A program made the position numbers and the translations under genes. This document shows, one piece after another, positions 12,194 through 23,210 of a stretch of 64,000 nucleotides of DNA. Within the stretch, counting starts at the first letter, position 1. Each line of letters starts with the position of its first letter. This DNA is from Eublepharis macularius (taxonomy: Eukaryota; Chordata; Lepidosauria; Squamata; Eublepharidae): NCBI RefSeq assembly GCF_028583425.1, contig NC_072801.1, positions 11,614,001 through 11,678,000 of the forward strand, in the 5' to 3' direction. Below the pieces are notes generated by a model that was not told the DNA's origin, did not search any database, and was given only the letters and a program-made list of their open reading frames with translations.

Positions 12194-12560
12194 TCTTTGT
12201 TCGCCCAGAGCCTCGCCTCGCCTCCGCCTCCTCCCCGCCTAGCGCCGCCTACCCCGGCCGGCTCCCTCGGCGGCGCCGCCTCGGCCGGGCCCGAGCGGGG
12301 AGAGGGGGAAGGACGGGGGAGGCGCGGAGCGGGGCCCGCGGAGGGAAGGGGAGGCCGCGTCGCCGCGGGCCTCGCTGGGCGCCCCTCGCGCTTAAGCGGA
12401 GCGACTCGAGGCTATGGGGCTACGCCGCCCGGTGTGCGCAGCCTTGGCACGCCGACCCCTGGGCCCCACTCGCGCACGCCGCGACAGGCACCCGCACGCT
12501 GCCCCCGCACACTGGCGCGCACAGACCCCTTTTCCTCCATACAAGCCACGACTGGCGCTC

Positions 12561-13330
12561 GCACACCCCACGTTGCCCCCCACAGCACTGGCACACACAT
12601 CCCATTGCCTGCCATGCTCACACAGGCCCATTGGCGCACCCCTTCGTTGCCACACACACACACCTGGCCAGTGATTCTCTATGCACCGCACAGGCAGCCC
12701 TGACCCAGGGCCAACACTGAGGAAGGCCTTAGGGATGAAAGGCGCATGGTCTGACTTTGTCTCCATTACTGGATGGTATCATCATCCCCTCCCATCTGAA
12801 TCCACCCCCCCCCCCGCTGAAGTTTAAAGCACCCATTCTGGGGCTTCCCTGGGATTTAGCCGGGAGGAGGGGACTGGGAAGGGCCATACCCTGCACGATG
12901 ATATCACTTCCCAGAAGTGTCATCACAGGGTTCCGGGAGCGCACACACATGCATCGTGTGCGCACAATGTGGTGACAGGGTTGCCACCTCCTGCCAGGAG
13001 TTGCCCCAGGTGCAATAAAGCCCTTCCTGTACCGACACAGGCGCACCAGGAAAAAAATGAGTCATCAGCAACGCAGCAGCCCCCCCAGAAGCGCCAAGGA
13101 GGCCACCACCATAAAGACCCTCCCAAGGCCTCGCTAGAGCCTATTGTATTTTCTGCCACAACGGGCTATGTTGCTAGTTTGAGATAAGCATTAGCAGTAT
13201 GACTTCCATCCCAGCAATTTGCGCTGCCAAGTTAGAATTGTTCCTCTGGCTCAAGGGGCAAATCTTAGAAGGTTGGTTGGTTCCTTGGGCCAGAGAAAGA
13301 ATTCCAGTTTGGCTGGTATGACCTTAGGTC
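12561..13330. other. Intergenic DNA upstream of TTYH3, unclassified
   Basis: A CA-rich tract ends near 12663 and a run of C lies at about 12800. From 12880 to 13160 is a GC-rich stretch with a short palindrome of alternating GCACAC/GTGTGC near 12940. It may be an interspersed repeat, but I cannot classify it. No gene is visible. Confidence 0.5.
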
Positions 13331-13334
13331 TGTC

Positions 13335-13480
13335 ACAGCTTTCTCAGAGCTCTCTCAGCCCCACCCACCCCACAGCGCTCTACTAGTTTGTTGGGAGGAT
13401 AATAATAACACACTTTGTAAGCTGCTCTGAGTGGGCGTTACGTTATCCTGAAGGGCAGTATATAAATCAAATGTTATAAA
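13335..13480 (+). mobile_element. tRNA SINE 3' half (family A)
   Basis: TCTCAGCCCCACCCACCCCA, then AATAATAACACACTTTGTAA, then GCTCTGAGTGGGCGTTA match the 3' half of the SINE at 14186. The tRNA-like head is missing. Confidence 0.8.
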
Positions 13481-13805
13481 TATTATGCAAACTATTACCA
13501 ACTAAAGTCCAGCATCTAATATTGCCATACTGTAACACTGCACAGATGCATCCACATCATAACTTCCTCGGCAACCAGCGCACTGCTATACCACTGCTGC
13601 ACCACAACCCTTCTGATTTCTTTTGATTACGGGAGCCAGAAATTTTGGGTACTATTCATGATCCCCGCCACCCGATCTTCACCACAAAACTGTAAAGTAA
13701 ATTAAGATGACAGCCACTGGCTGAAAGTCAACCACTGATCTTCACGGCTGAGTGGCCACTGGAACCTGAGTCTCCAGCTTCTTGGACTGACATTTTAATC
13801 CCTGC

Positions 13806-14028
13806 ATGGCACTGACAGTGGTTAAGTGATTCGGCTGCGAATCAGCGCTCTACTGGTTTGAATCCCACTGCTGCCATGAGCTCAGTGGGTGACCCTGGGA
13901 AAGCCACTCCTCTTAGCCCCTGCTCCCCAGCTATATTGTGGGGATAATAATAACAACACTAACTTGTTCACCTCTCTGGGTGGGGCACTAATCTGTCTTG
14001 AAGACCTGAATATAAGCATTGTTGTTGT
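13806..14028 (+). mobile_element. tRNA SINE, diverged (family A)
   Basis: The head contains ACAGTGGTTAAGTGATTCGG and TGGTTTGAATCCCACTGC. The tail is ATTGTGGGGATAATAATAAC. It is the first of three consecutive SINEs. Confidence 0.78.
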
Positions 14029-14185
14029 AACAGAGAGCTGCTATAGCATAATGGTTAAGTGGCTGAGTTGTGAATTAGTACTCTGCTGGTTCGAGTCTCG
14101 CTATTACCACGAGCTCAATAGCTGGCCTTTGGTAAGCCACTCCTCTCAGCCCCAGCTCCCCAGCTGTATTGTGGGGATAATACTG
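14029..14185 (+). mobile_element. tRNA SINE, diverged and truncated (family A)
   Basis: GCATAATGGTTAAGTGGCTG and TGGTTCGAGTCTCGCTATTA form the tRNA-like head. The 3' end stops at GGGGATAATACTG where the next SINE begins. Confidence 0.78.
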
Positions 14186-14428
14186 AGCCAGTTTGGTATA
14201 GTGGTTAAGAGCATGGGACTCTAATCTGGAGAGCTGGGTTTGATTCCCCACTCCTCCACAAAGCCAGCTGGGTGACCTTGGGCGAGTCACAGTTCTCTGG
14301 AGCTCTCTCAGCCCCACCCACCTCACAGGGTGACTGTTGTGGGGTAATAATAACACTTTGTAAACCGCTCTGAGTGGGCATTAAGTTGTCCTGAAGGGCG
14401 GTATATAAATTGAATGTTGTTAATAATA
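14186..14428 (+). mobile_element. tRNA SINE, near full length (family A)
   Basis: The head is GCCAGTTTGGTATAGTGGTT then AAGAGCATGGGACTCTAATC then TGGGTTTGATTCCCC. The body ends CTGAAGGGCGGTATATAAAT. It is the reference copy in this window. Other copies are at 32436 (minus), 38050 and 43742. Confidence 0.88.
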
Positions 14429-14484
14429 ACACCGACTTTGCTCACTGCATGGGACAGTGATCTGTCCCAAAGAGTGGTAGTTAT

Positions 14485-14696
14485 CAGGACTTTTTTTCTG
14501 GGAAAAGAGGTGGTGGAACTCAGTGGGTTGCCCTTGGAAAAAATGGTCACATGGCTGGTGGTCACCCCGCTTGGCGGCACGGAGGGCAATCTAACCTCCC
14601 CTCTGTCGAGATCGGGGCAGGGCCACCAGCCATGTGACCATTTTCAAGAGGTTCCGGAACTCCGTTCCACTGCGTTCCAGATGAAAAAAAGCCCTC
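14485..14696 (+). mobile_element. hAT MITE, copy 2 of 5
   Basis: The termini CAGGACTTTTTTTC and GAAAAAAAGCCCTC are recognisable. The flanks GTAGTTAT and GTTATTAT are a diverged 8-bp duplication (6 of 8 shared). The inner hairpin is shortened compared with copy 1. Confidence 0.85.
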
Positions 14697-14928
14697 GTTA
14701 TTATAATGGTTGCCCTTTCAAGCCTCTCCTCCTCCACCCACTCCCCCAAAGCATGCTCCCTGGGTATTGGTACTATTTAACACATTCTGGCAATGTCACC
14801 TTGCACTGTGCCCTGGCACTCCACCACTGATGCCATGCTGCTTCCTTTGTACACATGTAGCACCACATCACAGCAGCCCTGCTGCATCCGTTGCCTGCCT
14901 TCTCAAGATTTCAGCAACTGGGACTCCC

Positions 14929-15052
14929 GCATCTGACAAAGAGAACTGTGATTCTCGAAAGCTTATGCTTCAGTAAAGTTGGTTAGTCTTAAAGGTGCTA
15001 CTGGACTCTTTTCGATTTTGCCACTACAGACTAACACGGCTAACTCCTCTGG
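14929..15052 (+). repeat. Hammerhead-core short repeat (best single copy)
   Basis: The order is GCAT, CTGACAA, a stem II of GAGAACTGTGATTCTC, GAAA, then GCTTATGC. In the hammerhead frame, GCAT pairs with ATGC as stem I, and AGCT is a palindrome able to form stem III only in a dimer. One core base deviates (CTGACAA for CTGANGA). The tail GTTGGTTAGTCTTAAAGGTG, then ACTACAGACTAACACGGCTA is shared by all copies. Confidence 0.8.
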
Positions 15053-15439
15053 ATCTGGGACTCTTAAGAATCTTACTACAACGGGGAGGAGGGGTGGAGT
15101 GAGATAATATAAAAAAGTTGCTAACCCTGCAGAGAGGATAAAAACTAGAGCTTTTCATTTAATTCATTTAAGGACTACACGGACAATGGCTGGAGGCAAG
15201 TGCCCAAACTAGAGTTCATAGTAGTTGTATGTGCATCTTCCCTTGCAGTTAAGGGACAGGGAACCGATAAGATGAAGGGAGGAGGAGGGAACACAGACTT
15301 CACTGCTATTGCTATAAGGATGATCCTACTGGGTAAATAAATAAAATGTGTGCATTTCCCTAGGTATGAAAATAATCCCAGTTTTGGTAAAGATAAGCAG
15401 GTCCTGGATCACTCACTCTCAGCCAAACCTACCATTGTT

Positions 15440-15540
15440 CTCAGGATAAAACAGAGGTAAGGAGAATGATGTAAACTGCTTTGGTTCCCCATTGGGAAGT
15501 AAGGTGGGGTATAAATGAAGTAAGTAAATAAATGGAGAGG
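15440..15540 (+). mobile_element. tRNA SINE 3' fragment (family C)
   Basis: GGAGAATGATGTAAACTGCT then GGGGTATAAATGAAGTAAGT is the 3' end of the family at 48196, finishing in TAAATAAA. Confidence 0.65.
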
Positions 15541-17734
15541 CCATCCCACGGAACACATTGCCTTGAGGTCTATGATGGAAGAAAGGCAGGAGGTATATCC
15601 TCTATATAGTTAATAAAATGACTCTGTCCTGGCATTATTCCAGAAATATGCCCTGGCACTTGGCTTTGGGACTAGGCCCCAGGTTGCCCGGCTGAAATTA
15701 AGTCTGGTCACATTTTATCCTGTAATCCCTGAATTGCATCTATAGCATAGAACTGGAGCTTGGCCAGGCCAATACTAGAATAATTCTATACCAATCCTGT
15801 GTGAAATTAACCTTTGTTTTGGAATATAAGGAAAGCATATCCTCTTAGGACTCAAAATAAGTTTGCTCTAATTAACTTCAAGATATTGTAAAGAAAGAGA
15901 ACATGATAACAAATGGTAATGGTTTGAAAAATACCAGTTTTACTGTCGGTCCTGATGCAAAGATCGGTGTGTGCATGCATGCATGCATGCATGCATGCAT
16001 GTGTTGGGTGGCAGTGGAGGGGGTCATTCCTGGAAATGTGCCAGCCAGCACCAAATCCAGTCTTAGTGCAGATAATGTGGCACAATGAAACATTCCCCTT
16101 CCTTTCTCCAGAAGGTTGATTCCGTTATAACGGAGACACTATCTCATGGACTAAGCAATTCTCTGTTTAACACATGGACTGTATCTCTTTGTCTGCAGTT
16201 GCTTAATATCCCAGGATTAATTACCAACAGTGTATGCATGAGAAAAAGCAATTTTAGCTATGTTTAGAACTATATAGCGTGGGGAGTGAGGGAACAGTAA
16301 CAAAGCCAGCAGCACTGTGAGATTAGCCAGTTTTACACAGACCACCATCAAGCTATTCTACAGATGAAACTGGGGGAACTTAAATCTAATTAAACCAGTT
16401 TAGGAAAAGACAGCAGCTAGCCAAGCCACATAACAACTCTGCATCTCCATGTCCCAGTTTGGAATCCCCAGATTCTAGAACCATGTTTTACCCCATCCAA
16501 AAGTTGTCCACTGCTCCCAATTCTTTAAGAGTTCTTCTGGACAATTTGTGCTGGCTGATCTGCTAAATGAATTGCAACCATTTTAACAGATGCAAATGTT
16601 TAGAATGGATCCGGTGAAGCTGTTCCCCCCCCCGCCCCCGACCAAAGTCCTTCTTAGAAAGCAGCTTCCCAACAGATGTTTTCTGTTTCAGACAACATGC
16701 AAAGTTTTTTTTTGGTCCTCCATAGTACTTTTCAGTGTTAAAAAGAAATCTTTTACAGCTTGTATTTCATCTATCCCAGCCTTATAAACGGAAATCTGCC
16801 TGGCCCCCAAGGCAAGCAAGAACTGCCTCCAGGCAACTAGGGAAGCATTATAAACGTTCTTTCTTTTTTTCTTTTCAGGCAATCAATATGCCACAAAATG
16901 AGAAATAAATGGTATGGATGGGTAGGCAGAACTTGGGGGTGGGTGGGATACATTCTCTAAATTTATTTGCAATCGTAATCTAAGCTTAGCAACCATCTGC
17001 TGAATCAGACAGTTGATCTATCTAGTCCAGCAACCTTCCCCCCTCCACCCCTGTGGCCAGCCAGCTGCCCCACAGAGGTAATAATAATAGTAACAACAGT
17101 ATGCTTATATATATGACAACATGGATCAGTGTAGCTCAGTCAGATGAGTCCCCTTGAGAAGACACATCTCACACATACATTGAAAGCAAACAGTGCCAAC
17201 CTGCTTTTCCAAAAGCAAGGGTTGCCAGGAGCACCCCCAAACTCTCGACACAATCTGTGGAGCCCATTTAAGACTTTTATTTCTTGCCTATCCAAGCTTT
17301 TAATAGTTCTGTTGGTCTTTATACTGTGGTTAATCATTTTAATATGCTGTCTTTGGAAGGACTTTAAAAAGAGTTCTGCTGTTCACATTTTAGATACTGC
17401 TTTATTGTTTTAGCTTTTTTGTTGTCTATTTAGTGCTATTACTCTTTTTACTTTTTATCGCTGCTGTTATTTTTGCTACTTAATTTTAATTTATTTTTAA
17501 TACCATTGTTTTAAATGTTTTGTTTTTTTAAAATTACTTGTTAGTCCAGAAGCAAATTAAGTTCATATGTAGATAACTTTTTTGAAGATCTGTTTTATTG
17601 ATCACATTTTATTGATATTAATGTTCTTTTGATAGGCTTCAGTAAATAGCAGGAAACTTTCTTTTTTGATACTTAGAGCTATCTATCCTTTTTATTTATT
17701 TATTTAAAAAATCAAATTAAGTATAGAAAAGATC
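15541..17734. other. Intergenic, no gene seen
   Basis: Apart from a (TGCA)n run, only short degraded SINE traces near 16980-17050 are seen. The span 17270-17720 is AT-rich and resembles a LINE 3' end but cannot be classified. Confidence 0.5.
15965..16001. repeat. (TGCA)n microsatellite
   Basis: A run of seven to nine GCAT units forms a perfect self-complementary repeat. Confidence 0.93.
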
Positions 17735-17838
17735 AAGAGTCCAGTTGCACCTATAAGGTCTAACAAAATTTGTGATAGGGTATGAGCTTTCGTGAGTCAC
17801 ACAGCTCACTTCTGCAGAGTGTCTCGGAGAAAACTTCT
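17735..17838 (-). repeat. Hammerhead-core short repeat (minus)
   Basis: On the minus strand: CTGCAGA, AGTGAGCTGTGTGACTCAC, GAAA, GCTCAT, then the shared tail in degraded form. Stem II (GTGAG/CTCAC) is intact. The first core element has one change. Confidence 0.75.
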
Positions 17839-18117
17839 CAGTGAGCTTGATTATCTCCAGAGGATCTGAACTTGGGGCCCTTTGATCTCATTCCAGCTCT
17901 CAGCCCACACAGCACTTGCCCATGATTTTAGGGCATTTATATCCTTCACTATATGCTCCATCAGAGCCATGAGAAATTGCAGATCTCAATCTGCAGAAAG
18001 AAAAAAATCTCTTCCTCTTAACCAAAGTGTTTGTTCAAACTCACCTGTCGTAACACAGAAAATTGCTTTAACTCAGACTGTGATCTTGCTATGGTGGATC
18101 AATGAAAGTCATATATA

Positions 18118-18282
18118 CAGGGCTTTTTTCTGGGAAAAGAGGTGGTGGAACTCAGTGGGTTGCCCTTGGAGAAAGACTCCCCCTCTGTCTGGAGATCAGG
18201 GGGCGGGGCCACCAGCCATGTGACCATTTTCAAGAGGTGCCGGAACTCCGTTCCCCCGCGTTTCCGCTGAAAAAAAGCCCTG
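18118..18282 (+). mobile_element. hAT MITE, copy 3 of 5
   Basis: A perfect 8-bp duplication CATATATA flanks it (18110..18117 and 18283..18290). It lacks the left half of the central hairpin, so it is an internal deletion copy of only 165 bases. Confidence 0.94.
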
Positions 18283-18618
18283 CATATATATAATTTAAGA
18301 ATGATCACGGACATATACCAAACAAGCAGCCATCCGAGGCAGCTTTAAATTGTTCCCTGTGGCAAGAGATTTGTGCTGTGCTGGACGCAACACACGTACA
18401 GGTTTTTCTCCTTGCCACTACTGTGGCTTTGTGGGGTTGCATAAAGAGAGTGTGGCAAAAGCAGGACTCCTTAGAACCTGCCACATGGAGTGCCATCTAC
18501 AGGGACCATCGTGTCACAGTGCATTTCGGCACTTGGTGCAGAGTTAAAGCAGCAGCAAAACAATGTAGGAGAGATACAGAAAGCCTCAGGCAGGTAATGA
18601 TACCCCACCCACCCCTCA

Positions 18619-18642
18619 CACACACACACACACACACAGTTT
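18619..18642. repeat. (AC)n microsatellite
   Basis: About twelve CA units lie in an otherwise mixed sequence. Confidence 0.92.
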
Positions 18643-18934
18643 CATCCCGAGAGAGCCCCCTCCACCCAGGCACATTGCAAAGGGAAAGAAATTTTAAGAA
18701 CTGCCTTCTTCCATCAAGAATATACAATGCAGGCCATTGTGAGGGGTCGGATGTACAGTGGAGAGCCATCATGATGCTGTTTTTGTGACACTAGCAGCCA
18801 TTACCCCAATCCTCCTCCTCCTCCTCCTCACAGATCTATTTGCATGGCTAGCAACCCGCATTCCTCGGAGCAAAAAAAGGAGCAAAGACTGGCTGTGCTT
18901 GGAAGTAAAGAGCTGAGAATGAAATTGTGCAGAT

Positions 18935-19260
18935 GCCCCTATTCTCTGGACCTCCCTCCCTCTGGAATTACCTCTAACCCCGCTACACACACATCCAGCT
19001 CATATCTTGCAATGTCATCTACAGCTTTTTTAAAGTTAGGAGGGCCTTTTTAAATTGAGTTCTTGCCTTAGTTTTAAATTCTGTGAAGTGTGGGTTTTTT
19101 TACTGTTTTCAGTGAACGTTGAATGTTACTGCTGTTTATATTTTTCTCTTCTTTGCAAGTTGTCTTCAACAGTTTTAAACATGGCAAAAAGATGGCCTAA
19201 ATGAGTAAACAACACATTCTTCCTACTAGGTGGTCGGCACTTACTAAGATCTGGTAATAA
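18935..19260 (+). mobile_element. LINE 3' end remnant (L2/CR1-like)
   Basis: CTATTCTCTGGACCTCCCTC, then CTCTGGAATTACC and a T-rich 3' region resemble the C-terminal codons and 3' UTR of L2/CR1-clade LINEs as seen at 46150 and 49525. The match is weak. Confidence 0.4.
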
Positions 19261-20089
19261 AAGGAATGGTCCTCGCTGTGCGGCAGGATTGGGAACCCCA
19301 GTCATGGGGGGGTGGGATGAGGGTGGAGATTCTAATCTCTTGGATCCTCTTGATCCTATTTAGGAAATTTTGCTCACATGAAAGCAGATGGCTAGCAATC
19401 CTTTACCAATTATGTTCAGATTATATCTTCTTCTTCTCTATCATTTTAAAGGCACCGCCCCCCCTCTGCCTGCCCCATCTTCTGTAGATTAATTCACATT
19501 AGCCTGGGTCTATCCCCAAGTTAGTTGATCAGCTTAAATGGCAATCCTTTTTTTGGAGGGGGAAGGAATCCTCTGAATAAAAGTTCATGGGTCTGTTTTA
19601 AATATTTCTCTCTCCAGCTAGGAAGCAGAGGAAAAGCACAGAGGAAATTAATCGAACAAGATGCTCCTCTTAAACTCTCAACGCCGACACAACCCTAGGG
19701 CAAGCCAGGGCTCTTCTGTTTAGGTGCCCTACACCCAAAATGGGCATGGTTCAACATGTTATAAATAAGACATTTGAAAATCAAACTGATTCCCATGCAG
19801 CAAAGCAAGAATGCATAAAGTATTTGTGATTTAGTTTTGAACACTCAATGAATACAAACGGACTTGGTTTCTGGGGCCGGGCGGTCATAATGGGCAAAGC
19901 TGGAATATTAGAGACAGCCAAAGGGGGAAGGGGACAGCAGCAGGAAAGCATTGTGCAAATGTGCACACACAAAATATTTGCCATGTGATTTAGAACAGTT
20001 CTTTCGATAAAAAGCAAAGTTTTTGAGTGTTCAAGGGTGCTGCTCACAACTAGCAAACCACAATTTAAAAAGAGGAATCTTCGCTCATT
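19261..20089. other. Intergenic, no feature seen
   Basis: No coding exon, RNA gene or classified repeat was recognised. Open frames are short and lack family features. Confidence 0.5.
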
Positions 20090-20097
20090 GTTATGCA

Positions 20098-20424
20098 GAG
20101 AGCTTTTTTTCAGCTGGAACGCAGTGGAAGGGAGTTCCAGCACCTCTAGAAAATGGTCACATGGCCGGTGGCCCCGCCCCCTGATCTCCAGACAGAGGGG
20201 AGTTTAGATTGTCCTCCGCGCCACTGGCACGGAGGACAATCTAAACTCCCCTTTGTCTGGAGATCAGGGGGCGGGGCCACCGGCCATGTGACCATTTTTG
20301 CTGAGGGCAATTTAAACTTTAAAAAACTCCCCTCTTGTTACAGCTGACCCGAAGTGTTGTCATTGTGCGGTCCTGAGTTCCACCACTGAGTTCCACCACC
20401 TCTTTTCCCAGAAAAAAAGCCCTG
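20098..20424 (-). mobile_element. hAT MITE, copy 4 of 5
   Basis: A perfect 8-bp duplication GTTATGCA flanks it (20090..20097 and 20425..20432). It lies in the opposite orientation to copies 1-3. The central hairpin is intact, and about 80 bases of extra sequence follow the right arm, making it the longest copy at 327 bases. Confidence 0.94.
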
Positions 20425-20432
20425 GTTATGCA

Positions 20433-21558
20433 AGAGCTAAGGGCCATCCTCTAGTAAGGAGAGGAAAAGCCATCATGGCTTCAGGTGTTGGTTTAGCAGT
20501 GTGTGTGCCACTCTGTGCCACTCTGTTGAATGGGCTTAAAAGGGCATGACTCTCTGCTTAGGATGGCACTGTGAATTAACAGGTGTGTATTTATTTCTAC
20601 CTTCATGAGCCATCTTGAGTGCTCCTGAAGTAGGAAGTTGGCATTTGAAAAATTGTTCCCAGATAATATTCATGCTTGTTCTCATGTTTGTTCAATGTCA
20701 CTCTTTGTTACTGGAGGCAACAGTGGATCGTATTAGCAATTCACGTGATACAAAACTTCACCCATCTTGATGTCCATGTCTTTTTAAAATTATAATTCCC
20801 CAAATGTTTTAATGTTGTATCAAACTATGCAACTGATCCTCCCATGTGAAACCAAGATCAGGGCTGGATTTATTTTTAAAATATACATTCAATTTTCCCC
20901 CGCCCTTGTGATAAATGCCAGAAGGTTGCCTCATCATGACCTCTGTTATGTCAAGGGATTAGACAAAAGGAAGTCAGAGAGAGGGCGATGTACCAGATGT
21001 TTGTTAGCATTGCCTCCATCACCCTATTCCATTTCCCTAGTAAATGCACAGCCTGCTAACCTCCAGCTATATAAACATGAATGAAATTGCCCTTTGCCCT
21101 CTCTAAACTACAAAAGTTCCTTTGTTATGTTACTCCTCCTCCTCAATGAAGTTTAGTATGGGTATGACTGTAGGGTAGCAGTGATGATCTCCCCTTCGCC
21201 CAAACTCATCTGACTTTTTTTCTTGAAAAAAGCAAGGATCCCTGCCCAGGCCCTCATACCCTCCAAAATACATTCCTTTCTATGACCTCCCCCAGCTGAT
21301 GAACGGTCCTTTCTCTAACATACACATAGTGCAAGTTTATTCAAGTTTATTGTGCATCACCTGCCAGTTTAACTTGCACCCTGCTTGCAATCAGAGAGAT
21401 GACAGTTCTTGGTGCTTTTCAAATGTGTCTGAGTAAATATGCAGGGAGAGTGAAATATATATAAATTGAAAAAAATAATAAATAACTTGGTATGATTAGT
21501 CCGCTTTCTAGCAGATGCTCCCCAGTTCTGCTGCTGACACCACCTCCATAGATAAAAA
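20433..21558. other. Intergenic, no feature seen
   Basis: Mixed AT-rich sequence without a recognisable gene or element. A 90-codon plus-strand frame at 20812 has no family features. Confidence 0.5.
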
Positions 21559-21566
21559 GGTGGGAA

Positions 21567-21817
21567 CAGGGCTTTTTTTCATCTGGAACGCGGTGGAATG
21601 GAGTTCCAGAATCTCTTGAAAATGGTCACATGGCTGGTGGCCCCGCCCCCCTGATCTCCAGACAGAGGGGAGTTGAGATTGCCCTCTGTGCCGCCAAGCA
21701 CAATCTCAACTCCCCTCTGTCTGGAGATCAGGGGGCAGGGCCACCTGCCATGTGACCATTTTCTCTGAGGGCAACCCACTGAGTTCCACCACCTCTTTTC
21801 CCAGAAAAAAAGCCCTG
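21567..21817 (-). mobile_element. hAT MITE, copy 5 of 5
   Basis: The flanks GGTGGGAA and GGTGGGAG are an 8-bp duplication with one change. The termini are CAGGGCTTTTTTTC and GAAAAAAAGCCCTG. The central palindrome is intact. It has the same orientation as copy 4. Confidence 0.93.
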
Positions 21818-22254
21818 GGTGGGAGAGAAATCTGTTCGACATTTCTGAGCTGAGATTTACTGCTTATATCTCCCTGTATGCTTTCAGTTTCTGCCCATGA
21901 TCCTAGCTAGTCTTGTAGTCCCTTCACAAATTGACGGTGCTGCCCATGCAGGTGCCAAAAGCAAACAATGCAGTGTATCCAGTCTTGAATTTTTAAAGTA
22001 CACATCTAACCCCACAGGCACATAGAGGAGATAAACCACAAGTGATTCGCTACTTGACAAGAAAATCATTTTAATGACCCAACCAAGTCTTTAAAGGATA
22101 CACGCCTCTTCTCCAGTAATCAAAAAGAGTTAGTTGAACGTCTTGTTACTTATTACAAAGGCCCAATCTGGCCTCCTTTTCTGGGAGGAAAAAGTGACCC
22201 TGACCTCCATCACTGGAGTAATGAATGACCTTGCAAAATACACTGCCGTTGTGT

Positions 22255-22345
22255 TATGTGTGTGTGTTATGTGCCATCAAGTCGCCTCTAACCTATGGTG
22301 ACCCTATGAATCACCTCCAAAATGTCCTGTCATTAACAGATTTGC
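22255..22345 (+). mobile_element. SINE fragment
   Basis: TGCCATCAAGTCGCCTCTAA then CTATGGTGACCCTATGAAT is the 5' part of the unit that is fused to the 5S-SINE body at 2858. The rest is missing. Confidence 0.55.
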
Positions 22346-22463
22346 TCAGTTGTGTTATAAGGTAGCAGAATTTGCTTTTTTTAAAAAAAGAACACAAATC
22401 GCAACCTCCCAGATCGACTGTTATATGCTCCTGGCTTACTTTTAAAGGCTTTTGTTTTATAAT

Positions 22464-23210
22464 TAGACATGGGCACGAACAGCATTATGAACCAAAAAAC
22501 CCCATTAACCGCCTGATCGTCTGTTTGTGATCCAGCGGTTCGTGAGGGTCCATGGCCAATGAACCAGTGTTTATTGGAAGCCCAGTTCGTTGCATTTGCC
22601 TGTGGTTCATGAAGCCAGACAGTCAGGCATCATCAATCAATTCCCTTGGAAATGGAGCTGGGGGAATGGCTGAACTCTGTCTGCACTCCTTCTGTCGCCC
22701 TGGAAACCCGAATCGAAGCCCAGCTTACCTTGATCGGTAGGTCTTCCCTCCAACCATGGAGCTGCAAATTGGTTACAATTGGTTACATGGGAGTAGACAC
22801 CCGGGAGGAGGGAGGGTGTTCTGTAGCCATGGGCACTCCAATCTCATCCCTGCAAACCCTGATAGGCAGTTCTGACGGCCAACCCCTTGTACACTGGGCC
22901 AACATCAACTGGTGGCTCTAATTGTATTGAGTGGGAGTTTCCTGGGGGCCTCGTATTGGAGAGGGTATAACTCCAAGATCCCTATTGCAATCTTGACCAA
23001 ACTTGGGTGCAGGCTAGAGGAAAGCCTGCTGAACACTCCCTGTGAATATGGGCTCTCTAAGTGCAACGGGGGGCGTTCCAATGCCCATGAACCACGAACC
23101 GGTTCGGTAACAGGAATTGTTCGTTATGGTTCGTTTGTTCGGGTTTGGTGGTGGCATCGAACCACGAACTGCAGGTTTGTTAATTTTTTTTTGGTTCGTG
23201 CCCATGTCTA
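22464..23210. mobile_element. Non-autonomous hAT-like element, 747 bp
   Basis: The termini TAGACATGGGCACGAAC and GTTCGTGCCCATGTCTA are perfect inverted repeats. The flanks TTTATAAT and CTTATAAT match at 7 of 8 positions, as expected for a hAT target duplication. Subterminal GGTTCG/CGAACC motifs recur on both sides. No transposase frame is present. Confidence 0.88.

Larger units (their letters stand above)
11700..12560 (-). promoter_or_regulatory. TTYH3: CpG island and presumed promoter of TTYH3
   Basis: The stretch is extremely rich in C+G and in CpG dinucleotides, in sharp contrast to the AT-rich flanks. It covers the TTYH3 start codon and several hundred bases upstream on the minus strand. 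No TATA box is obvious, so a dispersed CpG-type promoter is likely. It contains a GCC/CGG triplet run at 12168..12193. The limits were set by eye and no transcription start can be fixed. Nothing suggests a divergent plus-strand gene: the long plus-strand reading frames here are a by-product of high GC. Confidence 0.8.

Noticed and set aside
11723-12703. 326-codon plus-strand frame across the CpG island
   Set aside because: Low-complexity arginine/proline-rich translation caused by GC-rich DNA, antisense to TTYH3 exon 1, with no family features.
14186-14260. Genuine tRNA gene
   Set aside because: The head has box A and B-like motifs but cannot form a full cloverleaf and is followed by the standard SINE body. 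The same sequence recurs at 32436, 38050 and 43742.
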